DNA from: a virus | DNA: 22,161 nt | IMG/VR virus record: IMGVR_UViG_3300025508_001657 | Span: 1-22,161 of that record | Strand: one strand, 5' to 3' | Shown here: positions 6,189 through 12,118 of the stretch, in pieces | Layout of the letters: each line of letters starts with the position of its first letter | How positions within the stretch are numbered: the stretch's first letter is position 1 | Made by a program: the position numbers and the translations under genes | The notes under the pieces: generated by a model | Database searches by the model: none | Seen by the model: only the letters and a program-made list of their open reading frames with translations | Told to the model about the DNA's origin: nothing

Positions 6189-6696
6189 TGTCGAATGGCA
6201 ACCAGATGAATCTTTTTCTGAATATAAAGCTAGGAAAACTGCTGGTATGCAAGGCATGGGGCAACCCAACTCACAAAAACGTATGGCAGGTAAGTGTCCA
6301 AATACAGATAAGTTAAAAACTAAATGTGATTGTAGGACTTGTATTAATCGTAGGAATAGGTCTAAAGGTAGACGTAAGCAAAACTTAGCTCGTAAAAAAT
6401 TAAATATACCTAATAATAGGTTTCATGGTGCAGACGCACACGAGGAGAATTGGTCTACTGGTTTAAGGGTTGAAGTAAAAGCTGGTAAACAAGTAAATCC
6501 ACTAGCTACTGTTTTTTATAAATCTAAACAACAATCTGATGTATCACATAGGGCTTTTGGTGGTATGGGTAAACCATTTATACAGGTAAGTATGCCAGAC
6601 GGAACTACTAAAGGCATAGTTAGTTTTGAGTTAGATGATATTGAAAATGTATGTATGGAAGTTTTAAAAAATTTTGGTTATGAGTTTGGGGATTAG
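6181..6696 (+). CDS. Putative PD-(D/E)XK endonuclease with Cys cluster
   Basis: The 171-aa protein has a Cys cluster (C39, C49, C51, C54), a very basic stretch (NRRNRSKGRRKQNLARKK) and then GADAHEENWSTGLRVEVKAG, where E88/E89, E98 and K100 fit the E...ExK signature of PD-(D/E)XK nucleases. Q104 and QQ at 117-118 follow, and KPFIQVSMPDGTTKGIVSFEL resembles the C-terminal strands of nuclease-like proteins of actinobacteriophages. It starts inside the dioxygenase gene and ends the operon. Possible roles are cleavage of unmodified (host or rival) DNA, junction resolution, or repair. Family membership is by motif only. Confidence 0.55.
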   Translation: MADVEWQPDESFSEYKARKTAGMQGMGQPNSQKRMAGKCPNTDKLKTKCDCRTCINRRNRSKGRRKQNLARKKLNIPNNRFHGADAHEENWSTGLRVEVKAGKQVNPLATVFYKSKQQSDVSHRAFGGMGKPFIQVSMPDGTTKGIVSFELDDIENVCMEVLKNFGYEFGD

Positions 6697-6748
6697 TGAT
6701 GTTCACTAAGGCATTGCTTATGATGATAATACATCGAAAGGCACCTGT

Positions 6749-6765
6749 CTAGAGTTCTCCTCTAG
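6749..6765. terminator. Hairpin in convergent junction, possible bidirectional terminator
   Basis: CTAGAG and CTCTAG form a perfect 6-bp stem with a 5-base loop in the 97-bp gap between the convergent genes ending at 6696 (+) and 6794 (-). The position is where a terminator is expected. There is no clean T-run on either side (only CTATTTC after the stem), so it would be weak as an intrinsic terminator. Confidence 0.35.
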
Positions 6766-6793
6766 CTCTATTTCACATATACCCCAATCTTTG

Positions 6794-7546
6794 TCAGCTA
6801 CTTGGTATGTAAGCATTCTTAGCAGGATATTCTACTTTACATCTAGCACAATATGAGAAGCCATCTTCAAAGTCATGGACTTGTAAATGGTTTAAACCCT
6901 CACACATAGGTAGTTGCTCAGTTTGTTTATCCTGTAATAATTCTCCTAACATTGACCAATGCTTTACTATTGCATAAGGTGTAACAGACATTGTAGTCCA
7001 TTCCTTACGATAGACAAGCACTCGGTCGATAATGTCGTCATACGTAGCTCCAGCTTCTTGTAACTGCTTCGCACACTTGTTAAATCCACCAATCTCAACT
7101 TTTGTTGCAGGCATATATATTGCTTCTGTTAGGGCTTTATATTGCTCTGCAAACTTGCTTTGTTTAATTGGCTTTGATTTGTAGCTCTTATGCGAACTGC
7201 CCACTAGGTCATCTTTGACTTGGGGTGGCTCGTATATGAACGATGGTGTATGCATAACTGTATACAGGTTGCTGGTTTGCTCTCCTGTTGCTTTGTTGTA
7301 ACGTGCCTCTACTAGAATTGCTTTAATATCTTTCAATTCATTTAAAGCACGTTTAACTGTTGAATCGGATGTGTGCATACGTTTAGCAATAGTCTTTATT
7401 GCTGGAAAGCATGTAGCGTCATCCTTATTAGCATATCTATTAAGAACTGAATATAGTCTAACGGCTTGTGCCGAAATAGGTGCGTCAATTACCCATTCAG
7501 GCACAATCGCAAAATATATATCGCTCTTAATATTATTACTTTCCAC
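6794..7546 (-). CDS. Winged-helix replication-initiator-like protein with C-terminal zinc ribbon
   Basis: Residues 10-100 form a winged helix-turn-helix typical of phage replication initiators: WVIDAPISAQAVRLYSVLNRYAN, then CFPAIKTIAKRMHTSDSTVKRALNELKDI with the recognition helix, and a wing with GEQTSNLYTV. Residues 130-210 are helical (DnaD-like layout is possible), and the end has CEGLN..YCARC, a zinc knuckle. Such proteins bind the origin and load helicase. The start is GTG at 7546, exactly after the upstream stop TAA, with no strong ribosome binding site, so translation is probably coupled. It is the last gene of the leftward operon. Confidence 0.65.
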   Translation of the reverse strand: MESNNIKSDIYFAIVPEWVIDAPISAQAVRLYSVLNRYANKDDATCFPAIKTIAKRMHTSDSTVKRALNELKDIKAILVEARYNKATGEQTSNLYTVMHTPSFIYEPPQVKDDLVGSSHKSYKSKPIKQSKFAEQYKALTEAIYMPATKVEIGGFNKCAKQLQEAGATYDDIIDRVLVYRKEWTTMSVTPYAIVKHWSMLGELLQDKQTEQLPMCEGLNHLQVHDFEDGFSYCARCKVEYPAKNAYIPSS

Positions 7547-7999
7547 TTAGAAAGGTGCTACGTTATCAGCAGTATCTGTCTTAGCAGTTGGTGGAACGCT
7601 CTCATCAACTTTTTGTTTTAGTTGTTCAATCATTCCACTTGCAATACCCTTAGTAACTTTGCCGTCAAGTAGTTGAGTAAAAGCACCCTGCTCACTTGCA
7701 GGTATCTCTTTTATCAAGCTCTTAATGAATGAGAGTTGCTTGTCACTAGCATCTTCATTTGGGTTACCAATTTTAGGCGTACCAGAGTTGGCATTGTTGT
7801 AGTTTTTCTTAGGTTGAAAAACTGGCTTCGCAGGTGTTGCCACTTCCGTAGCCATGCCGTTTCCGTACTTGCCTAGTATTGCTTCTGTAAATGTTGCAGT
7901 CATGCTGTTAATCTCCTCGACTGTTATCTTATTAGCTACTGCTAAGTCGATAGCACCCTTAAAGCAACATTGTGCAACGATTAAGTTTTCCTTACTCAT
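7547..7999 (-). CDS. Putative ssDNA-metabolism accessory protein with SSB-like C-terminal tail
   Basis: The 150-aa product has three parts. The N-terminal helical segment (LIVAQCCFKGAIDLAV..NSMTATFTEAIL, residues 6-42) is of a type seen in small phage recombination or replication proteins. A Pro/Asn-rich linker follows. The second helical domain begins ASDKQLSFIKSLIKEI and resembles small domains attached to helicases and SSB-like proteins. The last residues TADNVAPF resemble the ...DDxPF tip with which SSB proteins recruit replication partners. Ribosome binding site AGGAG is 5-6 bases from ATG. It sits directly upstream of the replication-initiator-like gene, supporting a replication role. 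Exact family is not certain. Confidence 0.55.
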   Translation of the reverse strand: MSKENLIVAQCCFKGAIDLAVANKITVEEINSMTATFTEAILGKYGNGMATEVATPAKPVFQPKKNYNNANSGTPKIGNPNEDASDKQLSFIKSLIKEIPASEQGAFTQLLDGKVTKGIASGMIEQLKQKVDESVPPTAKTDTADNVAPF

Positions 8000-8102
8000 T
8001 ATTCTCCTGTTCTTTTTTTAGTTGGCTTATATCTTTTTGTATAGTCTTTAAGGTCTTGTTCAATTTACGAATCTCATCATAAATTATTTGTGAAGAACTC
8101 AA
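7992..8102 (-). CDS. 36-aa coiled-coil peptide, TTG start
   Basis: The leftward frame from TTG at 8102 reads MSSSQIIYDEIRKLNKTLKT and ends KKEQENNE, a highly charged amphipathic helix. It begins 2 bases after the upstream gene's stop codon, and its TAA overlaps the next gene's start (ATGAGTAA). It fills an otherwise unexplained 100-bp gap and keeps gene coupling continuous. TTG lacks a clear ribosome binding site, so it may be translated by re-initiation. Function unknown. Confidence 0.45.
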   Translation of the reverse strand: MSSSQIIYDEIRKLNKTLKTIQKDISQLKKEQENNE

Positions 8103-8103
8103 C

Positions 8104-8406
8104 CTATACCAATCGCAGTCTGTTTTCTCCGTTGTCATCATCTGGAGATGAAATTAGGTAGTAAACAAACTTACCATTAGTTTTGTGTTGTACTGTTGCA
8201 ATATCCCATCCCTCAGCTCTAAGGTCGTGGATAACTCCACCGAATCTTGTACAACGTAAGTCAAATACAAACTCTGCATTTGTAATCGGTGCTTCGTGCC
8301 TGTATCTTTTTAGAACATACGCTATTAGTTCAGATTTATTCTTCACATAAATAGGTATAATTTCTCCTCTAAAATGCGATACAGTTTTTCTAGTTTTTGT
8401 ACTCAT
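8104..8406 (-). CDS. Helix-turn-helix (winged-helix) DNA-binding protein, HTH_39-like
   Basis: The start at 8406 (MSTKTRKTVS) is chosen over the ATG at 8439 because GGAG lies 5 bases upstream and the ATGA overlap with the preceding gene is typical here. The 100-aa product contains LIAYVLKRYRHEAPITNAEFVFDLRCTRFGGVIHDLRAEGWDIATV, a winged-helix layout common in small phage HTH proteins, ending in strands KFVYYLISS. Probably binds DNA in replication or transcription control. It is coupled to the excisionase-like gene upstream. Confidence 0.65.
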   Translation of the reverse strand: MSTKTRKTVSHFRGEIIPIYVKNKSELIAYVLKRYRHEAPITNAEFVFDLRCTRFGGVIHDLRAEGWDIATVQHKTNGKFVYYLISSPDDDNGENRLRLV

Positions 8407-8675
8407 ACTTGCTCCATTAAAGGTGGTATATTCGTACACCTGTTTTTAATGTAGTCGTTATGATGTACCCAGAATATAATTTCACAAGCAAACCAAACTG
8501 GAATACCACTAATTTTATAATCTGGATTTGGCAATCTGCCTTGATGTCGCCATGATGCAACAGTCGCTCGGTCAATACCGAGCAACTCTGCAATCTCTTT
8601 AACACCAACTAATTCGTCTTTGGGTTTGTTATAGACAGTCGTTGTCTTTTCAAACACAATAGTTGATACTGTCAT
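8403..8675 (-). CDS. MerR/excisionase-type helix-turn-helix protein
   Basis: Residues 20-55 read LVGVKEIAELLGIDRATVASWRHQGRLPNP, a HTH_17/AlpA-like DNA-binding motif used by excisionases and small transcription regulators, followed by PVWFACEIIFWVH where such proteins specify target binding. Length 90 aa is usual. TAGGAGAG before the ATG overlaps the stop of the DUF932 gene's side of the junction. Since no integrase is in the window, a regulatory role is more likely than excision. Confidence 0.7.
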   Translation of the reverse strand: MTVSTIVFEKTTTVYNKPKDELVGVKEIAELLGIDRATVASWRHQGRLPNPDYKISGIPVWFACEIIFWVHHNDYIKNRCTNIPPLMEQV

Positions 8676-8682
8676 AGCTCTC

Positions 8683-9642
8683 CTATACTTCGAGTAAACT
8701 TTTTACTCTGTTACTTATAGTCTGATTGTCATGGATGAAGTTACTTGCTTGACGCTCTAAAGCGTTGCCTCTAACTTTTTTATCCCACAACTCATAACTG
8801 TTGAACGCATTGAAAACACCCCATGCAGTTCCTACGTGAGTTTCCTGCACATAGTTGCTTTTGATGTTTGCAATTTTATTTTTGTAGTTAGCTTCAACTC
8901 TAGGTTTATCCATTTCCTCATCGCTTGGTCTAGGAAATAATTTTTCTAGAATATCGTAGAACTTCTCATCGGCTACTTGTTGGTCAATCATTCTCTCCAC
9001 TTGCTCTTGGAAAGAACTGTAATAATCAACCACAAGCCCTAATGATTGTCTTGCATAATCTACTTGGTTAGATATACCTGATGTATGTCTAACTGATATT
9101 TGTTGGTTAGCACCTTTTAACGCCATACGTAAAGTGTTATTACACACAACTCGTATTGGTGTCATGGTTACTTTCAACGCTGATGAGCCATCGTGTGAGT
9201 TGGATAACAACATATATGGTTTAATGTCATCTCCATCTACTTGCGATATACCCTCAACGTTTTCTAGATTCATAAGAATCCAAATGTTCTTGCCGTTGAA
9301 CAAGCTACCAGCAGTTTCGTATTTAGCTTCTCCACTATCTACAATATTATCCATGAACGTAAACGCATCACGATTTTGTAATGGTGTGTACTTGCTTCCT
9401 ACTGTACCTAAGCAAGAGTTGTCACTATCTCTTACAACGGCATATTTATCTGGAACTGCTCTCTCTAGGTTTTCACCATAGACAGTTAATGTGTTATAGA
9501 ACATATCTTTAAGTTCTACTCTCCAGTCCAATCCAGCTGTAACTAACGCATCGTTTGCAGTTAGTACGCCATCTGTTATCGTTCCTAGTTTGTGCCATGG
9601 GGTTTCCAAAGCACTAAACATAGTTTCTACTTCTGCACTCAT
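8683..9642 (-). CDS. DUF932 / TIGR03299-type phage-plasmid protein
   Basis: The 319-aa protein starts MSAEVETMFSALETPWHKLG and continues with a central block (KYTPLQNRDAFTFMDNI, GSLFNGKNIWILMNL, LLSNSHDGSSALKVTMTPIRVVCNNTL) that matches DUF932 proteins found on many phages and plasmids. The biochemical role of the family is not established; links to replication or recombination have been suggested by gene context. The ATG has GAGAGG 7 bases upstream. The 133-bp stretch before it is not coding and folds into three hairpins, so its translation or mRNA stability may be controlled. Confidence 0.85.
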   Translation of the reverse strand: MSAEVETMFSALETPWHKLGTITDGVLTANDALVTAGLDWRVELKDMFYNTLTVYGENLERAVPDKYAVVRDSDNSCLGTVGSKYTPLQNRDAFTFMDNIVDSGEAKYETAGSLFNGKNIWILMNLENVEGISQVDGDDIKPYMLLSNSHDGSSALKVTMTPIRVVCNNTLRMALKGANQQISVRHTSGISNQVDYARQSLGLVVDYYSSFQEQVERMIDQQVADEKFYDILEKLFPRPSDEEMDKPRVEANYKNKIANIKSNYVQETHVGTAWGVFNAFNSYELWDKKVRGNALERQASNFIHDNQTISNRVKSLLEV

Positions 9643-9665
9643 TTGAGTACCTCTCTTTCTTTAGT

Positions 9666-9761
9666 GTTAGGTCATGCCTAACGAGATGCCTACTATCTTT
9701 TGGGTGTTAGTACGTATAACAAAGGGCAATAGTAAGCATCTCGCTAGACACATATCTAGCG
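9666..9761 (-). other. Three consecutive hairpins in gap upstream of DUF932 gene
   Basis: Read on the leftward strand, the gap holds three stems in a row: 9742-9761 (7 bp, CGCTAGA/TCTAGCG, 6-base loop), 9682-9743 (8 bp CGAGATGC/GCATCTCG, one mismatch, then 6 bp TACTAT/ATAGTA), and 9666-9682 (6 bp GTTAGG/CCTAAC, 5-base loop). The stems abut each other and share one or two bases at each boundary. A 133-bp non-coding gap is exceptional in this densely packed operon. It may be a cis-acting RNA (processing, attenuation), or a protein-binding/replication site at DNA level. Confidence 0.5.
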
Positions 9762-9775
9762 ATTGCCGTGTTGGG

Positions 9776-9937
9776 TTACTTCCAAACAGTAGGTACGTCT
9801 TTTTTGTACTGCTCTGTCCAGAGTTCTGATTCAGTTTTTTTAGGTTGTGTTTTCTTTTCAAGCCATCCACTTAAATCCCAAATGAATTTAGTAGCCATGA
9901 TTGATATAAATAAACAACCGATTAATGCATATTCCAT
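9776..9937 (-). CDS. 53-aa protein with N-terminal membrane segment
   Basis: ATG overlaps the upstream stop as TAATG. The product begins MEYALIGCLFISIMATKFIW, one hydrophobic segment, followed by a charged soluble tail (WLEKKTQPKKTESELWTEQY...). The likely topology is a short N-terminal anchor with a cytoplasmic tail. The segment before the first Cys is not followed by a clear lipobox. Small early phage membrane proteins often modify host envelope functions, but nothing specific can be read. The three-hairpin gap follows. Confidence 0.6.
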   Translation of the reverse strand: MEYALIGCLFISIMATKFIWDLSGWLEKKTQPKKTESELWTEQYKKDVPTVWK

Positions 9938-10221
9938 TAGAACATACCTCCAGCTGAATCTTTGAGAAGTTCGTTTTGCTTCTCTTTATTTTCTGCATCA
10001 ACTATTGCAAGTTGATAATCGTAAACAACGTTTAAGGTTTTAATAATCTCATGGTGTACTGCACTATAAACTGAATGCAATATTCTGTTTGAGTTAATCC
10101 CTTGTTCGTCATTTTCTCTTATTTTTTCTGCTATTGGAGCAAGAACTTCGTCCATGATACTTCTGTTAATATCTCTTACAAGGTCACTTGCTTCAGGTAT
10201 TTCGTCATATACTTTTGCCAT
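9937..10221 (-). CDS. Hypothetical helical protein, 94 aa
   Basis: ATG at 10221 has AGGAG 6 bases upstream. The acidic product is almost entirely helical (DLVRDINRSIMDEVLAPIAEKI, ILHSVYSAVHHEIIKTLNVVYDYQLAIV) and ends AGGMF. No cysteine cluster, membrane segment or known motif is seen. It overlaps the zinc-ribbon gene upstream by 17 bases and the membrane protein downstream by the stop-start overlap, so it belongs to the same transcript. Function unknown. Confidence 0.65.
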   Translation of the reverse strand: MAKVYDEIPEASDLVRDINRSIMDEVLAPIAEKIRENDEQGINSNRILHSVYSAVHHEIIKTLNVVYDYQLAIVDAENKEKQNELLKDSAGGMF

Positions 10222-10408
10222 ATTTTTCTCCTAACGTTTTATAGCATTTGTCACAAGCAAAAAAATCTCTGCTCGTAATAGGGAACACATGATACTCTCC
10301 ACACATAAAGCAACTGAACTTTTTCAATTCTTTAGGCGTGTTGTAATTTTTTAACATAAAGTTTTTTAAGTAAAACAAAATATTAAAAAAGTAATTAATT
10401 ACTCTCAT
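10205..10408 (-). CDS. Zinc-ribbon small protein with hydrophobic N terminus, 67 aa
   Basis: FSCFMCGEYHVFPITSRDFFACDKCYKTLG contains two CxxC knuckles about 18 residues apart, a classic zinc ribbon. The N terminus MRVINYFFNILFYLKNFMLK is hydrophobic and basic. I keep the start at 10408 because AGAGG lies 6 bases upstream, while the internal ATG at residue 18 has no ribosome binding site. The N-terminal segment might associate with the membrane or be a buried helix. It overlaps both neighbours by 14-17 bases. Confidence 0.65.
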   Translation of the reverse strand: MRVINYFFNILFYLKNFMLKNYNTPKELKKFSCFMCGEYHVFPITSRDFFACDKCYKTLGEKYGKSI

Positions 10409-10556
10409 TACGTTCCTCTTTTAATTTATTCTTTATCTTTTTAATTAAAGCGTTTTCAAAAGATTCTGCCTGTAACTTATTAACAGCTACTGGATGATTC
10501 TTTTGTGTAGAGCCACGCTTCTTAGATTTAGCTCTCCTGCGTTGTTGCCTGTTCAT
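10395..10556 (-). CDS. Highly basic 53-aa protein (MNRxxRR type)
   Basis: The frame reads MNRQQRRRAKSKKRGSTQKN and continues to TAA at 10395. It begins by an ATGA overlap with the upstream gene and ends overlapping the zinc-ribbon gene. The first 16 residues hold nine Arg/Lys; the C-terminal half is a Lys/Glu-rich helix. Short proteins beginning MNRxxRR recur in actinobacterial phages. Nucleic-acid binding is likely from charge alone. Confidence 0.6.
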   Translation of the reverse strand: MNRQQRRRAKSKKRGSTQKNHPVAVNKLQAESFENALIKKIKNKLKEERNESN

Positions 10557-10801
10557 AACACAAACCTTAAATGACCACGTGGTCTTGGGTATGGTTTTAA
10601 CTTGCCTGTCATTCCTACTGTCTGTGTGTTGCCAGTTGGTACAACATTATTTTCTACTGTATAAATAGGTGCTGATAACTGTACGTGCCTGTCTGCACTC
10701 ACAACATGAGTTAAGACGGCTGTATTGTTTTCAACATAACCTAAATATGTTTTTCCTAGAATTAAGTTATCTGATTCACAGATAGCTGTATATTCTTTCA
10801 T
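10553..10801 (-). CDS. Hypothetical beta-rich protein, 82 aa
   Basis: The start at 10801 (MKEYTAICESDNLILGKTYLGYVENN) is preferred to 10909 because GGAG lies just upstream, and the longer version would run through the repeated hairpin element. The sequence alternates short hydrophobic strands with polar turns (TAICESDN, LILGKTYLGYVENNTAVLTHV), like a small beta-barrel. Its Pro/Arg-rich end is KPYPRPRGHLRFVL. It is the first gene after the last hairpin element, and its own junction with the next gene is a plain ATGA overlap. Function unknown. Confidence 0.6.
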   Translation of the reverse strand: MKEYTAICESDNLILGKTYLGYVENNTAVLTHVVSADRHVQLSAPIYTVENNVVPTGNTQTVGMTGKLKPYPRPRGHLRFVL

Positions 10802-10822
10802 GATTCTCCAATCGTTTGTAGT

Positions 10823-10874
10823 GATACCTAAGTATCTATCTACCCACAATTTCTTATGGGTAGTTAGATAATTA
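10823..10874 (-). repeat. Junction hairpin element, copy 1
   Basis: On the leftward transcript this begins at the stop codon of the gene above (TAA 10872-10874). Stem B is 10840-10863 (9 bp CUACCCAUA/UGUGGGUAG with one G-U, 6-base loop), extended by UAUCUA/UAGAUA across an A-A mismatch. Stem A is 10823-10836 (GATAC/GTATC, 4-base loop). The two share the GAUA segment. It lies 22 bases before the next start codon. Confidence 0.8.
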
Positions 10875-11306
10875 CGGGTATAATATAAGATGACAAATAA
10901 CATCGGCAAAGTTGCTCATATATTTACCGTCATCGTCAAACAAGTCGATATCTTTATGATAACTAGCAACGTGGTCGTTATTTACTTTTGTATTTACATT
11001 TGCTATGTGCGTATACATTGGTTTGACAAAAGTTCCGTCACTTCCGAAAATGAAAATACTTTTGCTTAATGTGTAACCACGACTTGTATCGCTGTAATAA
11101 AATGATACGCTTCTATCACTTACTGGTAATAACTTGTGGTCGTCATCACTTTGGTTGTAATCTACAATTAGTTCCCAATCTTTTGTGGAAAATGTATATT
11201 GCAAGTTTTTAGGGTATCTAAAATTTGCAGTATCAATTTGTTCTCCTTTCACATCTGTCCATTTTGCTATGTCTTTTATTATTTTTGTATATAATGATTT
11301 ATTCAT
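10872..11306 (-). CDS. Hypothetical early protein, 144 aa
   Basis: ATG at 11306 follows AAAGGAATAACAA, the ribosome binding site form shared by genes in this block. The product starts with a helix (LYTKIIKDIAKWTDV) and continues as a mixed, aromatic-rich region (WELIVDYNQSDDDHKLLPVSDRSVSFYYSD, KSIFIFGSDGTFV) with many Asp residues. No cysteine cluster or transmembrane segment and no family I recognise. It is bounded on both sides by copies of the hairpin element. Confidence 0.65.
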   Translation of the reverse strand: MNKSLYTKIIKDIAKWTDVKGEQIDTANFRYPKNLQYTFSTKDWELIVDYNQSDDDHKLLPVSDRSVSFYYSDTSRGYTLSKSIFIFGSDGTFVKPMYTHIANVNTKVNNDHVASYHKDIDLFDDDGKYMSNFADVICHLILYP

Positions 11307-11327
11307 TTGTTATTCCTTTTTTTAAGT

Positions 11328-11379
11328 GGTACTTATGTACCAATCTGCCCTCACTATATGTAAGAGCAGTTTGCTACTA
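11328..11379 (-). repeat. Junction hairpin element, copy 2 (diverged)
   Basis: Begins at the TAG stop of the ArdC-like gene. Stem B 11345-11369 is 10 bp on the leftward RNA (CUGCUCUUAC/GUGAGGGCAG, two G-U pairs, 5-base loop). Stem A 11328-11341 is GGTAC/GTACC, a compensatory A-U to G-C change relative to the GATAC/GTATC of copy 1. The outer UAUCUA/UAGAUA helix is lost in this copy. Confidence 0.75.
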
Positions 11380-11673
11380 AGCAACGTTGCTTTGTATTAT
11401 TGATTCGTATGCACGTTGTCTTTTGCATATATCCTCATAATCAAAAACGCTGAAGAATTTTACATCAAGTATTTTTTTGCCGAGTACATCCTCAACTTCT
11501 TTACAGAACTTTAAGGTTGCAACTTTCTTAATACCTTTCATAGCTTTAGGGTTGATACCTAATTTCATGGCTTGGTTGAAAGTGCAAAACCTATGACCAT
11601 CTGCAAATCCTAGACCTGCAAGTAATTCATAGTTTGTACCTGTGTATGTATTTCCTGTTAATGCGTTAATCAT
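11377..11673 (-). CDS. Stand-alone ArdC N-terminal-like (ssDNA-binding, antirestriction) domain protein
   Basis: Start 11673 is chosen (AGGA just upstream); the ATG at 11724 would include hairpin element DNA. The 98-aa protein opens MINALTGNTYTGTNYELLAG and continues with FADGHRFCTFNQAMKLGI and KAMKGIKKVATLKF. This matches the ordered motifs of the ArdC N-terminal domain (N-x-x-TG-x-x-Y-x-G-x-N, W/F-x-T-F-x-Q-A-x-x-L-G, KG-x-K). ArdC binds ssDNA and protects incoming plasmid DNA from restriction; the full protein also carries a metalloprotease, which is absent here. In an early phage operon an antirestriction or ssDNA-protection role is likely. Identification is by motif, not by search. Confidence 0.65.
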   Translation of the reverse strand: MINALTGNTYTGTNYELLAGLGFADGHRFCTFNQAMKLGINPKAMKGIKKVATLKFCKEVEDVLGKKILDVKFFSVFDYEDICKRQRAYESIIQSNVA

Positions 11674-11696
11674 TTTTCCTACTTTCGTTTTTAAGT

Positions 11697-11755
11697 GATA
11701 CTTCGTATAAGTATCTATCTGCACACCCTAAGATATGCAGTTAGATAATTACTTA
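11697..11755 (-). repeat. Junction hairpin element, copy 3
   Basis: Begins at the TAA stop at 11753-11755. Stem B 11719-11740 is 9 bp (CUGCAUAUC/GGUGUGCAG with two G-U pairs, UUAG loop) inside the conserved UAUCUA/UAGAUA helix. Stem A 11697-11715 is a perfect 7-bp GATACTT/AAGTATC with a 5-base loop. CACTTAAA follows stem A, as in copies 2 and 5. Confidence 0.85.
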
Positions 11756-11947
11756 CAATGATTTCATGCCAGTCAATATGTCGATACAATATTTCATGCC
11801 ATCAGTAAAACCATTGTCGTATGCTTTTTGATTTTTTAAAGAGCCACCAAGTAATTCTTTTTTAGTAGCGACTTCATAAAAGTCGTTGCATTCGATTATT
11901 TGCCTTTGTAACTCTTTCTTGAGAGCTTCTGCTATTTCTTTATTCAC
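11753..11947 (-). CDS. Hypothetical helical protein, 64 aa
   Basis: The start is GTG at 11947 with AAAGGAG 6 bases upstream. The product (MNKEIAEALKKELQRQIIEC...) is a charged helix followed by a Gly-containing turn and a second helix (YDNGFTDGMKYCIDILTGM), with two cysteines too far apart for a knuckle. It is preceded by a 144-nt closed RNA domain, the largest leader in the operon, so it may be the most tightly controlled gene here. Function unknown. Confidence 0.6.
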   Translation of the reverse strand: MNKEIAEALKKELQRQIIECNDFYEVATKKELLGGSLKNQKAYDNGFTDGMKYCIDILTGMKSL

Positions 11948-11968
11948 GTTTATCTCCTTTATTTTTAG

Positions 11969-12112
11969 TTATGATTTGTGAGCCCTTGCTAATTTTACTT
12001 ACCTAATGGTCGTTTATCTTAACAAAAGTGTCTAGCACCAACTTGTTAAGGTTTTTTCGCAGTTGTTTGAACATCGCAATGAGTGGTATTTATTGATACC
12101 CACAAATCATAA
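11969..12112 (-). ncRNA. 144-nt RNA domain closed by a perfect 12-bp stem
   Basis: TTATGATTTGTG at one end and CACAAATCATAA at the other are exact reverse complements, 120 bases apart. On the leftward RNA the interior holds a hairpin GGUAU/AUACC and a longer CUUAACAA/UUGUUAAG 8-bp stem capped by GUG-CUAGA-CAC, which gives a multibranch look. The domain ends about 11 bases before AAAGGAG of the gene starting at 11947 and contains no convincing ORF. It could be a riboswitch-like leader, a small phage RNA or a mobile structured insertion. I recognise no known class and no tRNA. Confidence 0.5.
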
Positions 12113-12118
12113 TTCGTT

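Noticed and set aside
6699-6752. 17-aa ORF (MFTKALLMMIIHRKAPV) after the nuclease gene
   Set aside because: A GGGGA-like site is present, but the peptide is too short and has no conserved feature or overlap to support it.
9134-9481. Rightward 115-aa ORF
   Set aside because: Fully antisense to the DUF932 gene, which has clear family similarity.
9667-9870. Leftward 67-aa ORF in the DUF932 upstream region
   Set aside because: It runs through the three-hairpin gap and out of frame with the better 53-aa membrane gene at 9776-9937, which has the stop-start overlap with its neighbour.
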